NCBI RefSeq assembly: GCF_050947875.1
Contig: NC_134568.1
Location: 199,678,258-199,742,257 of the forward strand
Reading direction: 5' to 3'
Origin: Dermacentor variabilis
Lineage: Eukaryota; Arthropoda; Arachnida; Ixodida; Ixodidae
Length of the DNA: 64,000 bases
The notes beneath the pieces were generated by a model that was not told the DNA's origin, made no database searches, and was given only the letters and a program-made list of their open reading frames with translations. Shown here piece after piece: positions 46,038-56,619 of this stretch (position 1 is its first letter; the number at the start of each line of letters is the position of its first letter). Position numbers and translations under genes: made by a program.

Positions 46038-47698
46038 CTCTTTCATTACCACGAGAAAATAGTTGGTTTTTATAGGTTTCAGAAAAAAATTACTCACCAC
46101 TACAAATAGCATTCCAGCACACATTGCAGAATAGCATATTGTGCATAATGAAATGCTCTTTCGAAAAACATTCATTGCCAAACAAAAAAAGTTATTCGGT
46201 AAAATAGAAAGCGACATTTTTGCTGCCAGTTGATAAAAACAAAACATATCTACAAAAATATTAATATAAATGAAAATTCGGAATATACATTTCAAAGATA
46301 GATAACCCAGGAATAGTGTCTGAAAAAATAAATGCTCAGTACACCACCATTCTTCCGATACAAAAAAGAAACCAAGACCAGTTCTTCGCTCATGCCAGGC
46401 GCTGAAGCAGTTCGATTTTGTGAATCATAGGTGCACTCCACAATTTTCCCACAAAACGCATGGTTTTTGTTCAACTTTGTGGTCCTCTTAACACATTTTG
46501 CAGTTCCACCTTTTCTGCATCTTCTGAAGGTGGTCCGATGAGAAGTACAAGGAAAGTACTTCATCAGTTCATCTAGAGTCATGCACTTCTTCCAGGACCG
46601 ATCGCTTTCAGCATAGCTGGGCAACTACAAGATTATGCATCGAAGCATATCTGTTTGCATTTTTGCACATCACTCTCTGCAGAGAACAGTAGAAAGAAAT
46701 CCCACGCCGTTGTAAACTGTCTTGTGCTAATCCGTAGTGCTGGGCCGAGACATGCTACAGGCGACCTTGGAGTGAACGGAAGTTTCTTTGCTGCTGATGG
46801 CAGCACATCACAACCAAGTGAAGTATGCACCCTGAAGATAATCACTAGAGCTCTCAGGTCATTAAAAAAATCCACAGATAAGCGCACACAAGGAAGGAGA
46901 CTGCTCAAGGCCGTAAAGGAAACTCGCCAGTGAATAGCTGCAGATGTCCCATGCTGACTCAAAACATTGTCGCTGTCAGAGCTTGAATCTGCTTTACCGT
47001 CATCTTCGGCATCATAAATCGAGGCCTCATCACTAAATTCAAGTGCGGGTGCAGCATAGTTTTGAGCAGGACACTTTTCTCGCGACGCAGCCGTGCGGGA
47101 CGATGCCATGGGAGTGACTTTCAATAACTGCGCAGTGACACCGGCGCCGCCGTTTGCCCGGATTTTATGACAGAAGCGTTACCGAAACTCTTGGAAACTG
47201 GTTGCCAAAGCCAGGTCTACATGTTGGACATGCGGCAGACCTTCAGAAATACACTTCAGTGGAATAAAATGACTCGGACTCCAAACCAAAGCTCACTAGT
47301 GAACAAGTGGTGTCATTTTCAGTTAATTATCACCGCTCAGCACTGTTGGACGGCTAGCCGGCGATATAGTTTAATTCGTGGCATGCTAGGAGTCACTTGA
47401 TTACAAACTTTTGATGCTAGTGGGGCGTAATTGAGAGCGGCATGCTTTTTTTCCCGAGCCCGGCAGAAGGTGACAGCCATGCCTCTTTTCGCTACAGCAT
47501 ACGCACATTAGTTCGCAAAAAGATTATCAAAAATCACTACTCGCCGCAGTGCGAAAATAACTGATTCTGAAAGTGCAGTGCCTGTACTAACTACTGGATG
47601 ACCTTATATAGATAAAAAGCGGATCCAATAAGTCGAAATTGGCGATCTAAAGCATCGTTCACCAGCGATCGATTTGAATAGGCACGGTAACGAAAGAG
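46038..47698 (-). mobile_element. piggyBac element with N-terminal transposase remnant
   Basis: TIRs: CTCTTTCATTACCACG at 46038 and CTCTTTCGTTACCGTG as the complement of the right end at 47698. The right flank is TTAA (47699-47702); the left flank is ATAA (46034-46037), one change from TTAA. The minus-strand coding remnant at 47124-46292 is the N-terminal part of a piggyBac transposase. The DDE core and C-terminus are missing from this 1661-bp copy. Confidence 0.85.
46292..47124 (-). pseudogene. piggyBac transposase, N-terminal half, decayed
   Basis: The first frame (47124-46633) has the acidic N-terminal region typical of the family (SDEASIYDAEDDGKADSSSD) and a run toward TTAWDFFLLFSAESDV. 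A shifted frame then gives NANRYASMHN, the N-T-N-R-Y-A block of piggyBac transposases. The frame at 46624-46292 continues AESDRSWKKCMTLDELMKYF, matching the family's R-x-W-x-x-x-T-x-D-E-L block. Frameshifts and the absence of the DDD catalytic core make it non-functional. Confidence 0.8.
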
Positions 47699-47702
47699 TT
47701 AA

Positions 47703-49167
47703 GGGGGGACACGGCCTGCAAAAGTTACCACTAACTTGGTTTTGATAAAAAGTGGAGGATGTGTTCAGGACAATATTATAAGGCCAGGTAGGACAATATT
47801 ATAAGGCCAGGTGACAAATTTTATTATTCTAGAAGAATGTTTGAAAGAGTTACTAATTTTCAAATGTTGAAGTGACTATGCTTAGTCACAAAAACTATCA
47901 TCCTAAAATGACAAATTTTTGAAATCTTGTACATCATATATTATTATAATGGCCCAAACTATTACACTGCGCAGCTGTCTTGTTCAATTTCTGCAGTTTT
48001 TAAGAAAAAAAAATTGAATAATTGGCTCCACAAGGAACTGAACTTCCACCTTGCGGCAACAAGTTTCAATTTTCATATAAAGAAACTAGAATAGTAGTAA
48101 TAGTATAGAGTACGCAACTATAGTGTAGGCTATAGGCTACAGTACAGCATATGCTAAGCAGCATGTTTATTACAGTTTTAGTTGCCCTGCAAGATCTTCC
48201 GATCTCAGAGACCATATGCTGTCGTCGCGGCTATCTCCCGACTTCACAGATAGGTGGCGCTGACATCTCAAATGTTTCTCTCGTTGGGCTTTGATTCATT
48301 CAAAATGAGAAGCGATCTTGAAATCTCCACAAGGTTACCCATAATCATCTATCGTCAAAGCGACCTGAGACTAAGCGAAAGCCGTTTACACAGTCATTTG
48401 CTACGAATGAAGTGAATTTTACAAACGCAACGACAAATTAAATTTGGAGCGAGCAGCCGGGACTGCTGCCATGTTTTACACAAACTACATAAACCATGCA
48501 AAGTTGGTAACACTAAATCTGAGAAACAGCGCACATACGCTATACGCTATGGGTCAAGCATTTTGCACATACACAGTGACAACCCGCTATATTATAGCGT
48601 ACGCAACGGCATAGCGTATGCTAAACTAAAGCTGTCTATTGTGGAATCTAAAAATTTGAGTCCACAGTTGCATTCTGCACAACATTATACCCCAGTAAGC
48701 ACCCTATCAATATGTCTTCCTTTCCTTATACAAGCACAATATTTTTTGTAAACATGAACTTTGTGCAAAAACACAAACTGAGAAAAACGGTTCTAAAAGT
48801 TCTGAAGTGTGTCATCTTATTCAAGTGAAATGAGCGCTAAGAGAAATGGCATGAAATGGACTCTGGGTGAAGTCGCATCGAAAAGTTGCAGCAGCTATAA
48901 AAAAAAAAAATATAGAAAGGACTGTCGCTGATTTCTTTTCACATTTTGCGTGATTCTTATCGAGCACCCCCTGCAGCTGCGTCCGATTGGACTGCAGAAA
49001 TTCCACAAGCACGGTGAGGCTGCAGCAAATCGGGCATTCTCATTTGTACAGAGTCACCGGCTTGTGAAAGAATGCTATCTTGAGAATAGTAAAGGAACCT
49101 GAAATTGCTATAACCTGAAAACTCGTTTTTTGACTAAAAACCTCAATTATCGGCCCCATGTGACCCC
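47703..49167. other. Intron 1 sequence, no gene recognised
   Basis: AT-rich, with a short direct repeat TAGGACAATATTATAAGGCCAG at about 47765-47810. No open frame with a recognisable domain and no paired terminal repeats were seen. Confidence 0.4.
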
Positions 49168-49452
49168 TTAACCCTTGAAGGGCCACTACTGTATATCTAT
49201 TATGGCAAATGCACATTTGAAAGAATAAGCCTTTTTGGAACAAAGCACCGCCTAGGATCACCTCAGAGGTGCTTCTACCTCCCATGAATTAAAAAAAAAA
49301 AAAGCTACTTTAATGTGCTGCCACCTATTTGCTCCAACCTGAACTGATCTTCCAGTTGCGCTTTGGTGGCTACAGCAACAGTCACCTAGAAGTATTAACA
49401 CTTTGCCTTGTTTAATACCGCATGCTCACACCCGTGCTTGCACGCTTTAAGA

Positions 49453-49684
49453 ATTAAATTCTGGGGTCATATATTCCAAAACCACAATCTGATTACGAGG
49501 AATGCCGTAGTGGGGAACTCTTGCTTAATTTCAACCACCTGGGGTTCTTTACATGCTCCTAAATCCAAGTATTCCCACGTTTTTGGTTTTTGCCCCCATC
49601 GAAATGTGGCTGCCGCAACCTGGATTGAACCCACAACTTCAAGCTCAGCAGCGCAACACCACAGCCACTAGGCTACCGAAGGAG
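49453..49684 (-). mobile_element. SINE-B copy, near full length, with tRNA-like head
   Basis: On the minus strand the head reads TAGCCTAGTGGCTGTGG (A box) and GGGTTCAATCC (B box), followed by the SINE-B body shared with 44339-44487. It splits a piggyBac-like element; copy 1 of that element (near 40010) shows the unoccupied sequence CACACACTTTAGATTTG. Around the SINE the flanks are GCACGCTTTAAGA and GTACACTTTAGAT, an approximate TSD. Confidence 0.88.
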
Positions 49685-50162
49685 GTCGTACACTTTAGAT
49701 ACACTGTTGTCGGATACACAGTTTCTGGTTATGAGTGCCATGAGAACTGATGTCTATCACATTCTGATCTCTCAAAATATCATGAGATGATCACTCGCAT
49801 GCTTCTCCCACAGACGTGCAATTACAGACAATAACACTGCATAGGCAGTGATTTTCGAGGACTAATTGCACTTCGTGTAGTGACTTGAAAAATGTTTAAG
49901 TCTCTAACTTGCTTGGTTTTCCCAACAGATGCCCAACCACCGAGTTTGCTTACAGGCACTCGCCTCACTTTCTTCATCGCTGCACATGCTGGTTATTTTA
50001 AGGCTATGCTGAAGATAATTAGGGTGAAGTTTACATTGTTCTAAAAGAAATGCTTATTACAGTGTATCCATATACTGAAAAATAAACTATGTAAACAGAA
50101 CAAAAATTTTTTTTTGCTTTGTCAACTCACCAAATATTTACGAGTTCTTATCTTGAAGTAAG

Positions 50163-50910
50163 GGAAGAACACGAGGAAGGCGGGAGATGATAACAAGGTA
50201 AAAGCGAAAGCCAACGTAGGAAACTTGAAATGGTGCAATGAAAAGTAGTCCGTTTTATATTTAATGCTTACCAGAGAAATGACTCGCCGTCAACGCTCAT
50301 GACTAGCAATAACATCCCTGTTTGACAACACCGAAGAACAATTGCTGGGCTGAAATTTCTCCACTCACTATATTTTGGTAAATTTAACATTAAACTTGAA
50401 ACTTACTTAACACACCGAATTTGTAGGCAAACTAGACATACACATGCTCATACTCTTGAACCTTACTTTGCGCGCACGAATTTTTTCATGTATTCTTTTT
50501 TTCCCTCAGACCATAAAAGAATGGAATGCGTCACCGTTGGAAGCATTTTGTGATGGCGATAATCCTGACTTTGAGTACTGTGTACCTTTCTGTTTTTGAC
50601 CACACAGTACGAACTGTTTTTTTTATCATATTGTGTATCTGTTTGGTTGTGCTTTTCACTTTTGCTCTATTGTGCCGACTTTTGATTATAATTATGTATT
50701 ATACTGTCTTCTACCGTTTCACTTTTTCTGTTTTTTTTTTAATTTCTTTTGTCAACTGCTTTTGTTACACGCCCCTGCTTACGACCACAGTATGTTGTAA
50801 ATAAATTTGTCTTTTTTTCAAGCTGACGTTGTATATATGTCGCCTTTTAAAAAAATATGTCGCTTGTCAAAACATTGGCTCCCACTTTTACCTTGTTCTC
50901 GTTTTGCTCA
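50163..50910 (+). mobile_element. 5'-truncated LINE fragment (CR1-like C-terminus) with 15-bp TSD
   Basis: The TSD TTATCTTGAAGTAAG is at 50148-50162 and 50911-50925. The insert codes for RFIFNAYQRNDSPSTL and FFPQTIKEWNASPLEAF, the C-terminal end of CR1-like ORF2s (R-F-I-F-N and F-P-R-T-I-x-x-W-N blocks), followed by a T-rich 3' UTR. The first about 50 bp (ACAAGGTAAAAGCG) is the inverse of sequence near the 3' end (at about 50893), so the 5' end is inverted. Confidence 0.88.
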
Positions 50911-51023
50911 TTATCTTGAAGTAAGTCTCTCTGAAGATCTTAAGTATGCAATAAAGAAATTGACCTTGTGGGAGTGACATTTCACCCAAAAAAAAATAAT
51001 AAAGTTTACTCTCGTAGGGTTAA

Positions 51024-51950
51024 CAATCTATGGATGGGCCCTTTAATATCAGAAGTGTAATGGCTTGTGCACAGAAACTGATGTGGCAGCACTGATGAAA
51101 TGGCTGTGTAATCAAACATTACACATTGCTTGATGCACCATATTGCTCAAGGCATTGTCTCAGAGGACTCAAGTGGTCAAAAAAATTTGTGCTGTCTATA
51201 AAAGAGCAGTGGGCAGATGTCCACAGGATACTTTTATGACATTGCACAGCAGGCAGAGGAAGACCGCTTTCCCTGGTGCATTGCCATTGACAACAAGTGC
51301 TGAACCAACTATGGCCAGGCAGAGCCCAAGTGGACAAGACAAGCAAAGGGCAGAGGCTCAATTGCTTTGCCACAATAACCAAGGCAATTCAAAAAAGCTC
51401 CTATATATGCCAAGGTCATCCTCACAATATTCTGGGGCCACAACGGGTAAAAAGACATTACTTGCACAGGGTGCCAAACATCGTGTCATATTGGGACCTG
51501 CTCCAGTACAACCTGATGCCCACAATATAGTCAAAATGTTGTAATTTGCTCACCACTGCTGTTGACAGCAGCATCAGAATTCACGGTCTAATAATGCGCA
51601 TATGATGAACAAAAAAATCAAGGGTTCATATGTTGAGGGCATTCTGCACCATGCAATCAGAGGAACTGGGAACAATGATTTTAATTTGCTTGGGTCTCTT
51701 TGAGTAGCTCTCAGTCCTATGAAGTTGTGCACTTGTAAGTGCTGAAAGTACCAGTACATTCCTGGCTGAAGCATTACCTTCAACATTTATTAACCCATGG
51801 CATCCCTCCATTGCTCTAGAATTATTGCAGCTGTGTTGAACACAAAATACTATGCTAAATAAAGTGGCAAATTCCTTTTGACTCAGTCCTTATTGTTATG
51901 CAGACTTAAAAAGTTACTTCAAATTATACCACTTAGTTGTTTGCGATTTC
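51024..51950. other. Intron 1 sequence, no gene recognised
   Basis: Open frames at 51143-51544 (plus) and 51119-51382 (minus) overlap on opposite strands and show no domain. No terminal repeats were found. Confidence 0.35.
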
Positions 51951-51957
51951 CTTTTAA

Positions 51958-52701
51958 CCCTTAAAGTGCCAGGGACGAGTCTTACTCGGGTGCCATCTTT
52001 TGTAAAAAAGTGCAAAGAAAGTGTCACTCTCATTCACACATTTGGGCGCTCTTTCTAAGTTCCAGCAATGGGCCTGGATCATCTAATCTCTTCTGACGTT
52101 GTGGTGGGTTCCCTATAGACTTCGTTCGTCCAGCAGAGATTTTAAAAATGGCGGCTACCACTTGCATGTTGCTGCCCCCTCAGGTGTGCACATTCTCTGA
52201 AAGCAGGGCTTACTCGTCTGACGGCATGCCACTATGTGGACATTATCCCATCTACAGCAGGCTAAGAACGCCTAATGTGCAGCACGCTGTCTGTTACAAA
52301 GGTTGAAGTAACACTGGCAACAAAGTCCGCAAGGTTCCATGCTTCTGGTGTAAGGAGTGTAGTGTAGGACTTTGCTTCGTACTGTGTTTTGAAATCTATC
52401 ATACGAAAGCAACCTTCTAAACCTCCACAGCCACTATTAGGGAACTCTCAACTTTTCGCAAGTCTTTCTCAACAAATGCTTGCTCTAAGATGTATCTGTA
52501 GCATCAAGCAGTTGCGCCAGAGCTGAACCGCTATCACTTTGACTATTCTAGTCAATGTACATGGTTCTTGTTATTTCGTATTTTCATACACAAGCTGTGA
52601 ATTGACTACCTTCATCTGCAAAAAATTTGCTATCCAGATCAGGAAATAAAAAAGAAATGTCATTTTCTAAATACTTTGAATTTTTACTGGCACTTAAAGG
52701 G
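51958..52701 (+). mobile_element. Non-autonomous piggyBac element with TTAA target duplication
   Basis: Flanked by TTAA at 51954-51957 and 52702-52705. Ends: CCCTTAAAGTGCCAG on the left, and CCCTTTAAGTGCCAG as the complement of the right end. It is 744 bp long and, like the 16.7-kb element, keeps only the 3' coding end (Cys-rich domain). Confidence 0.92.
52318..52420 (+). pseudogene. piggyBac transposase C-terminal Cys-rich domain remnant
   Basis: A frame ending at the TAA at 52418-52420 reads KVPCFWCKECSVGLC and then LCFEIYHTKATF. The C-x2-C...C-x2-C...LC...CF.IYHT pattern is the zinc-binding C-terminus of piggyBac transposases. The upstream half of the domain has decayed. Confidence 0.85.
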
Positions 52702-52705
52702 TTAA

Positions 52706-55100
52706 TTTTGATTAACAGTCATTCCCAACTGTAGCGCTCCCTCACAGACTTTTCTTGGAGAGCTGACTCATCCAGCAAATACTGCTTTGTGTAATCTTCT
52801 AAGATATGAAGGCACTTGTTAATTGGCACAAGTGGTATGCTGGCAGGCAAGAATGCTCTGCACAATTCCTTGGATAACTGATTCTTTCACTACACGGTGC
52901 TCATTAAAAGATTGTCATTAGTTGCGGTGTTCCTGCTTCCTTCCATTTCATGTCTGAATTGTGCGAGTTGGAGGTTGTGGATGTTCTACTACTTTGACAT
53001 TTCGCAAGCATTACACAAAACAAAAATTCCATTTGAGAATGGATGACAGGTGGCGGTATCTAAGCCACTGAGAAATTGTGATGGCTACAACCCTGGCTGG
53101 ATTTCATTTCACAAATCCAACAAGCACCTTTAGATCACTAAAATGTAACTAGCAAATTTTTATAGATTATAACATACCAAAAAACATCTGATAATTGCAG
53201 ATGCTGAATGTATTGTCCCCTTTAGCACTACTGCACTTTTTCTTTCATGCAACTCAGAATTAGGATTACTACGACTAGCATGTGCCCTGCCTGAAAATTC
53301 CAGCTTTTAAACCAACTTAGCCAGCTATACTTTCCCACTCTCTAATCTCTTTGGATTGGAGAGATTTAACATCAGTGGTAGAAAAAGCTGCACACACAGA
53401 GTACTTACTATGCGAGCTTTGTAGAGGAATTATTTTTTTCGTGGCAGCCTGCAGTAACCTAATCAAGGATGGTTCGGTTTTAGGCTGCTCCTGGATTTAT
53501 TTTGAATGACACAAAGTTTGTCTCTCGACAAAGCTCACTGTGTTCACGGCACTAACAGAAGCATGATGTTGCACTTGCATTTTGTCCCCTTTAAAGGGAC
53601 ACTAAAGGTAAACACAAAGTCAATGTGGAATGTTAAAATAACATTCCAGACATCTCGCAGTGCTTGCTTGTTTATGCCAAGACTTATTTTAGGAGAAAAT
53701 TACGTCTGAACGGTGTGCATACCTTTAGTGCAATTCAAATCGCCCACCCCGGAGCTGCTGACATTGCATATGCCATCACCACCCTTTACTGCCATTGGTC
53801 CCTTGGTGAGTAAAACCCAAATGCACGGCCATGGGGAAACCAAGCCAAAACACGGTGTTGGATTTGCCAATGCAGATGCACTCGGTCAAGTGGCGTGGAC
53901 CGTTCGGGAATACCACGACATCACATGAACATGGCATTCTCTGCTACATGCAGTTCGTGTGACTTTCGCGAGCCAGCAAAACCAGCACAGCACTACGCAA
54001 TAACAAAACTTCTGAAATGTGAAAGCAAGGGTAGTGCAGAGTGGGGAAAACGAAACCTTGAGACTGCCCGCATTGTTGTCAAGGGTAACATCAATGAGTT
54101 TTTCTAAAAATCAAACAGAACTGAACAAGTAGCATTTTCTTTGGTCTTATAATACTGTGCAATTATCTTTTTTATGAGTGGTTGAGTAATAGTGATAGAA
54201 TTACAATGAGGAGTGCCTTTGTCATCAGGTCAGTACTTGAATGTCCTGGGGTATTCTCTAATCATCCTGCATTTACCTCAATTTCTCGATTACTAAAGCT
54301 CTGTTCGTGATAATGTTGAAACCTTAGACGTTCTCAAGCACTAACATATCACTTTAGCTTTAGCTTGAACACACTACATTCACTTCAAACCTAATCTAGC
54401 ATGGAACCGCACAAATTCACCATAAGCATTTAGTAATGTTTTGTATGTCATATTCCTAATATGCCACTGCCAAAACAAAGTGTGCTGACCTTTCACTTTA
54501 AAGGAGTACTGACAGAAAAATTTTCTAGTTTTTATTGCTTTATTCTATAGCTGCTGACCGAGTAATTACGTTATAGAGCCTCAATTCCCCAAGCGCACAA
54601 CAATTAGATTACCTGTAAAGGAGACCAGTTCGAAGCGTGTGCCAAGGGCAGCGCAGCTTCAGAAAAAAATAATGGGACTCGTTATGTCACTGAAACCTGT
54701 TGTGCCGGTCTCATGGTACTAAATACCACTGACGTGTACACACACACTATTGCCGTGCTACAAAAACTAACACCATTCAATTGAATCACTTCACAGAACA
54801 AGAGGAGAGAGTACGTTTTTGTAAGAGAAGCACACAATTGACAGGGCCAATATTGCAGCATTAGCCGACACGGTCATTGTATGGCCTTCAACCACCACAG
54901 CGGGCTGACTGGCAGGTTCTTATGGGGCCCCTCACCAGGTCTGGTAATTTGGAACTGACAAGCGCAGTGCATGCAATGCAAGCTAACGATCATGTCTGAG
55001 TAGTATTACACCGCTACACATCGCAAAAAGACCTGAAATTTCAAACCAAATGCCCTGCACCCTTTTCCTCATGCAGATGCGATGTCAATCGCACAAGAGC
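52706..55100. other. Intron 1 sequence, no gene recognised
   Basis: Contains AAAGGGACACTAAAGGTAAA at 53592 and TTTAAAGGAGTACTGACAG near 54500, which look like the ends of MITE families, but I could not pair either with an inverted partner. Short frames at 53506-54107 have no recognisable domain. Confidence 0.35.
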
Positions 55101-55104
55101 AGCT

Positions 55105-55373
55105 ACGTAATAGTTCTGTGGAAACCCACAAGATGGAGAAAAGTAATTAAAGGAAAATGAGACATCCACCTAATCGTAGCAATTGCTACAAAGGAAACCC
55201 ATATGGGTTCCTCGAAAGAAAAGCCTTGGAGTTGAAGAAAAATTTGTCCTTTTCTTTCAAGGAGCCCATGTGGGTTTCCTTTATAGCAATTAATACGATT
55301 GGGTGAATGTCTAATTTTCTTTCAATTAATTCCTTCTCTCCACCTTGTGGGTTTCAGCAGAACTATTACATCA
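55105..55373. mobile_element. SINE-C body as a fold-back
   Basis: Positions 55121-55226 are the inverted complement of 55243-55365 (CACCTAATCGTAGCAATTGC and its partner near 55290, AGGAAACCCATATGGGTTCC and its partner near 55265, CCCACAAGATGGAGAA and its partner near 55345). It is the tail of the SINE whose head is seen at 55429, copied in both orientations. Confidence 0.8.
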
Positions 55374-55428
55374 AACTCTTGCATTTGCTTCGAGTTGTTG
55401 ACAAATACGACTTCGCCTTACCATCTGC

Positions 55429-55605
55429 TAGCCGCCTGGTTAGCTTAGATGGTAGAGCGGCTGCCCCAAAAAGGCAGTGGTCCTGGGTTCGAGTCCAGGA
55501 CCAGGACGAATTTTTCTTCAAATGCGAGGGTTTTTTTTTTTTGAGGAACCTGTATGGGTTTTCTTTCTAGCAACTGCTAAGAGTGGGTGGATGTGTCTTT
55601 TTCCT
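55429..55605 (+). mobile_element. SINE-C with tRNA-like head
   Basis: The head carries an A box (TTAGCTTAGATGGTAGAGC at 55439) and a B box (GGTTCGAGTCC at 55486) with a CTGCC/GGCAG stem around a CCAAAAA loop, so it folds like a tRNA but lacks U33 and a CCA-ready end. The body has the GAGGAACCTGTATGGG and TCTAGCAACTGCTAAG stretches of the neighbouring fold-back. It is a SINE and not a functional tRNA gene. Confidence 0.82.
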
Positions 55606-55930
55606 TTAAGTGCAGCTACATAATTCACAGTCCTGTGACATCATAGTGGCACACAACTGAGAATTATTCAAGGCAACAGCAGTTATTTGTTTGATCTGTT
55701 GCTTTAATAGACAAATTAAAGTTCTGAGAAATAAAACGTATAAACCAAATGTCTGCACATCTTGGTTTTGCTTCATACCATAGCAAGAGAGATGTACTTC
55801 CATTTGGTCTGCTTGTTCACAGGTTGCACAGAGAATTAAACTATGTAATTTTCAACCTTGTTCCAGCGCTGTGATCATGCTCTTTCATCCTCTGATGCCT
55901 GCCTCAGTGTTAGCATAGCCCCAACTAATA

Positions 55931-56614
55931 CCCGTGTCACACGGGCGTTTGGAAGGCCTTCCAACCGATAGTCAGTTGACTCAAAGGTCAAGTTCGAGCT
56001 GCTACACGTAAGGTTTCGAAGGCCGCCGAGTCAATAGTCTATCGAGTCAATGGAGCACCTTACAACTCTATCGAAATCTCGATAGCCTTTGAGCAACGGA
56101 AACGGAAACAGTGCGAACATGCCCTCTCGTTCACAGTGTGCTCATACTATTGGTTAGAAAGAACAAATCAAACGAAAATGCTCTAAAAATACTATATATG
56201 GGTGTTATTAATTATTCAATAAAGTATTTTTGCCACTTCATATGTGCGAACTGCACATACTCTCGGCAACAGCGACATGCAGCGACGCAAACATTGCCGC
56301 AGTTTCGCTACTCAACAACCTAAAAATTAAACATATATGTATGGCAATGTATAAACATTTCTTTAAATGTATAAACAAACATAAAAGGAATTATAGTTCT
56401 TTTAAGTGGTTTTAATGTTGCTTAACTTTTCGTGACATGAAAACGAAAGTAAACATCCGCAGCGCCATACAATTTTACGAGAAACATGTGAACCACTCTA
56501 CGGCCTTTCGAAAGTGCCGTGTAGCAGCGCGACAACTCCTTTGAGTCGATAGAGTTGTGGCATTTCGGAGGCCATCGACTGGAAGGCCTTCCAAATGTGC
56601 CCGCGTGACACAGG
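55931..56614. mobile_element. TIR DNA element (non-coding)
   Basis: The left end CCCGTGTCACACGGGC is followed by TTTGGAAGGCCTTCCA. The complement of the right end is CCTGTGTCACGCGGGC followed by TTTGGAAGGCCTTCCA. TA flanks both ends. Sub-terminal repeats (ATAGAGTTGT, AGTCGATAG) are also inverted. The frames inside are not transposase-like. A MITE of unknown superfamily. Confidence 0.85.
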
Positions 56615-56619
56615 TATTA

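Larger units (their letters stand above)
49172..51019. mobile_element. piggyBac-like TTAA element, copy 2 (with SINE and LINE insertions)
   Basis: Starts CCCTTGAAGGGCCAC after TTAA (49168-49171) and ends CTCTCGTAGGG before TTAA (51020-51023). Its parts align with the element at 39709-42930 on both sides of two insertions: the SINE at 49453-49684 and a LINE fragment at 50163-50910. After removal of these, about 0.9 kb of element sequence is left, with about 1.1 kb of the middle of copy 1 missing, so it looks like a deletion derivative. No coding sequence was seen. Confidence 0.75.

Noticed and set aside
51119..51544. 133-codon plus-strand and 87-codon minus-strand frames
   Set aside because: Mutually overlapping, low-complexity and without domains.
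53590..54520. MITE pair from AAAGGGACACTAAAGG to TTTAAAGGAGTACTGAC
   Set aside because: The two ends are not inverted repeats of each other and no partners were found, so no element was called.
55429..55506. tRNA gene at the SINE-C head
   Set aside because: It folds like a tRNA, but the CCAAAAA loop lacks U33 and the head is joined to a SINE body repeated nearby.
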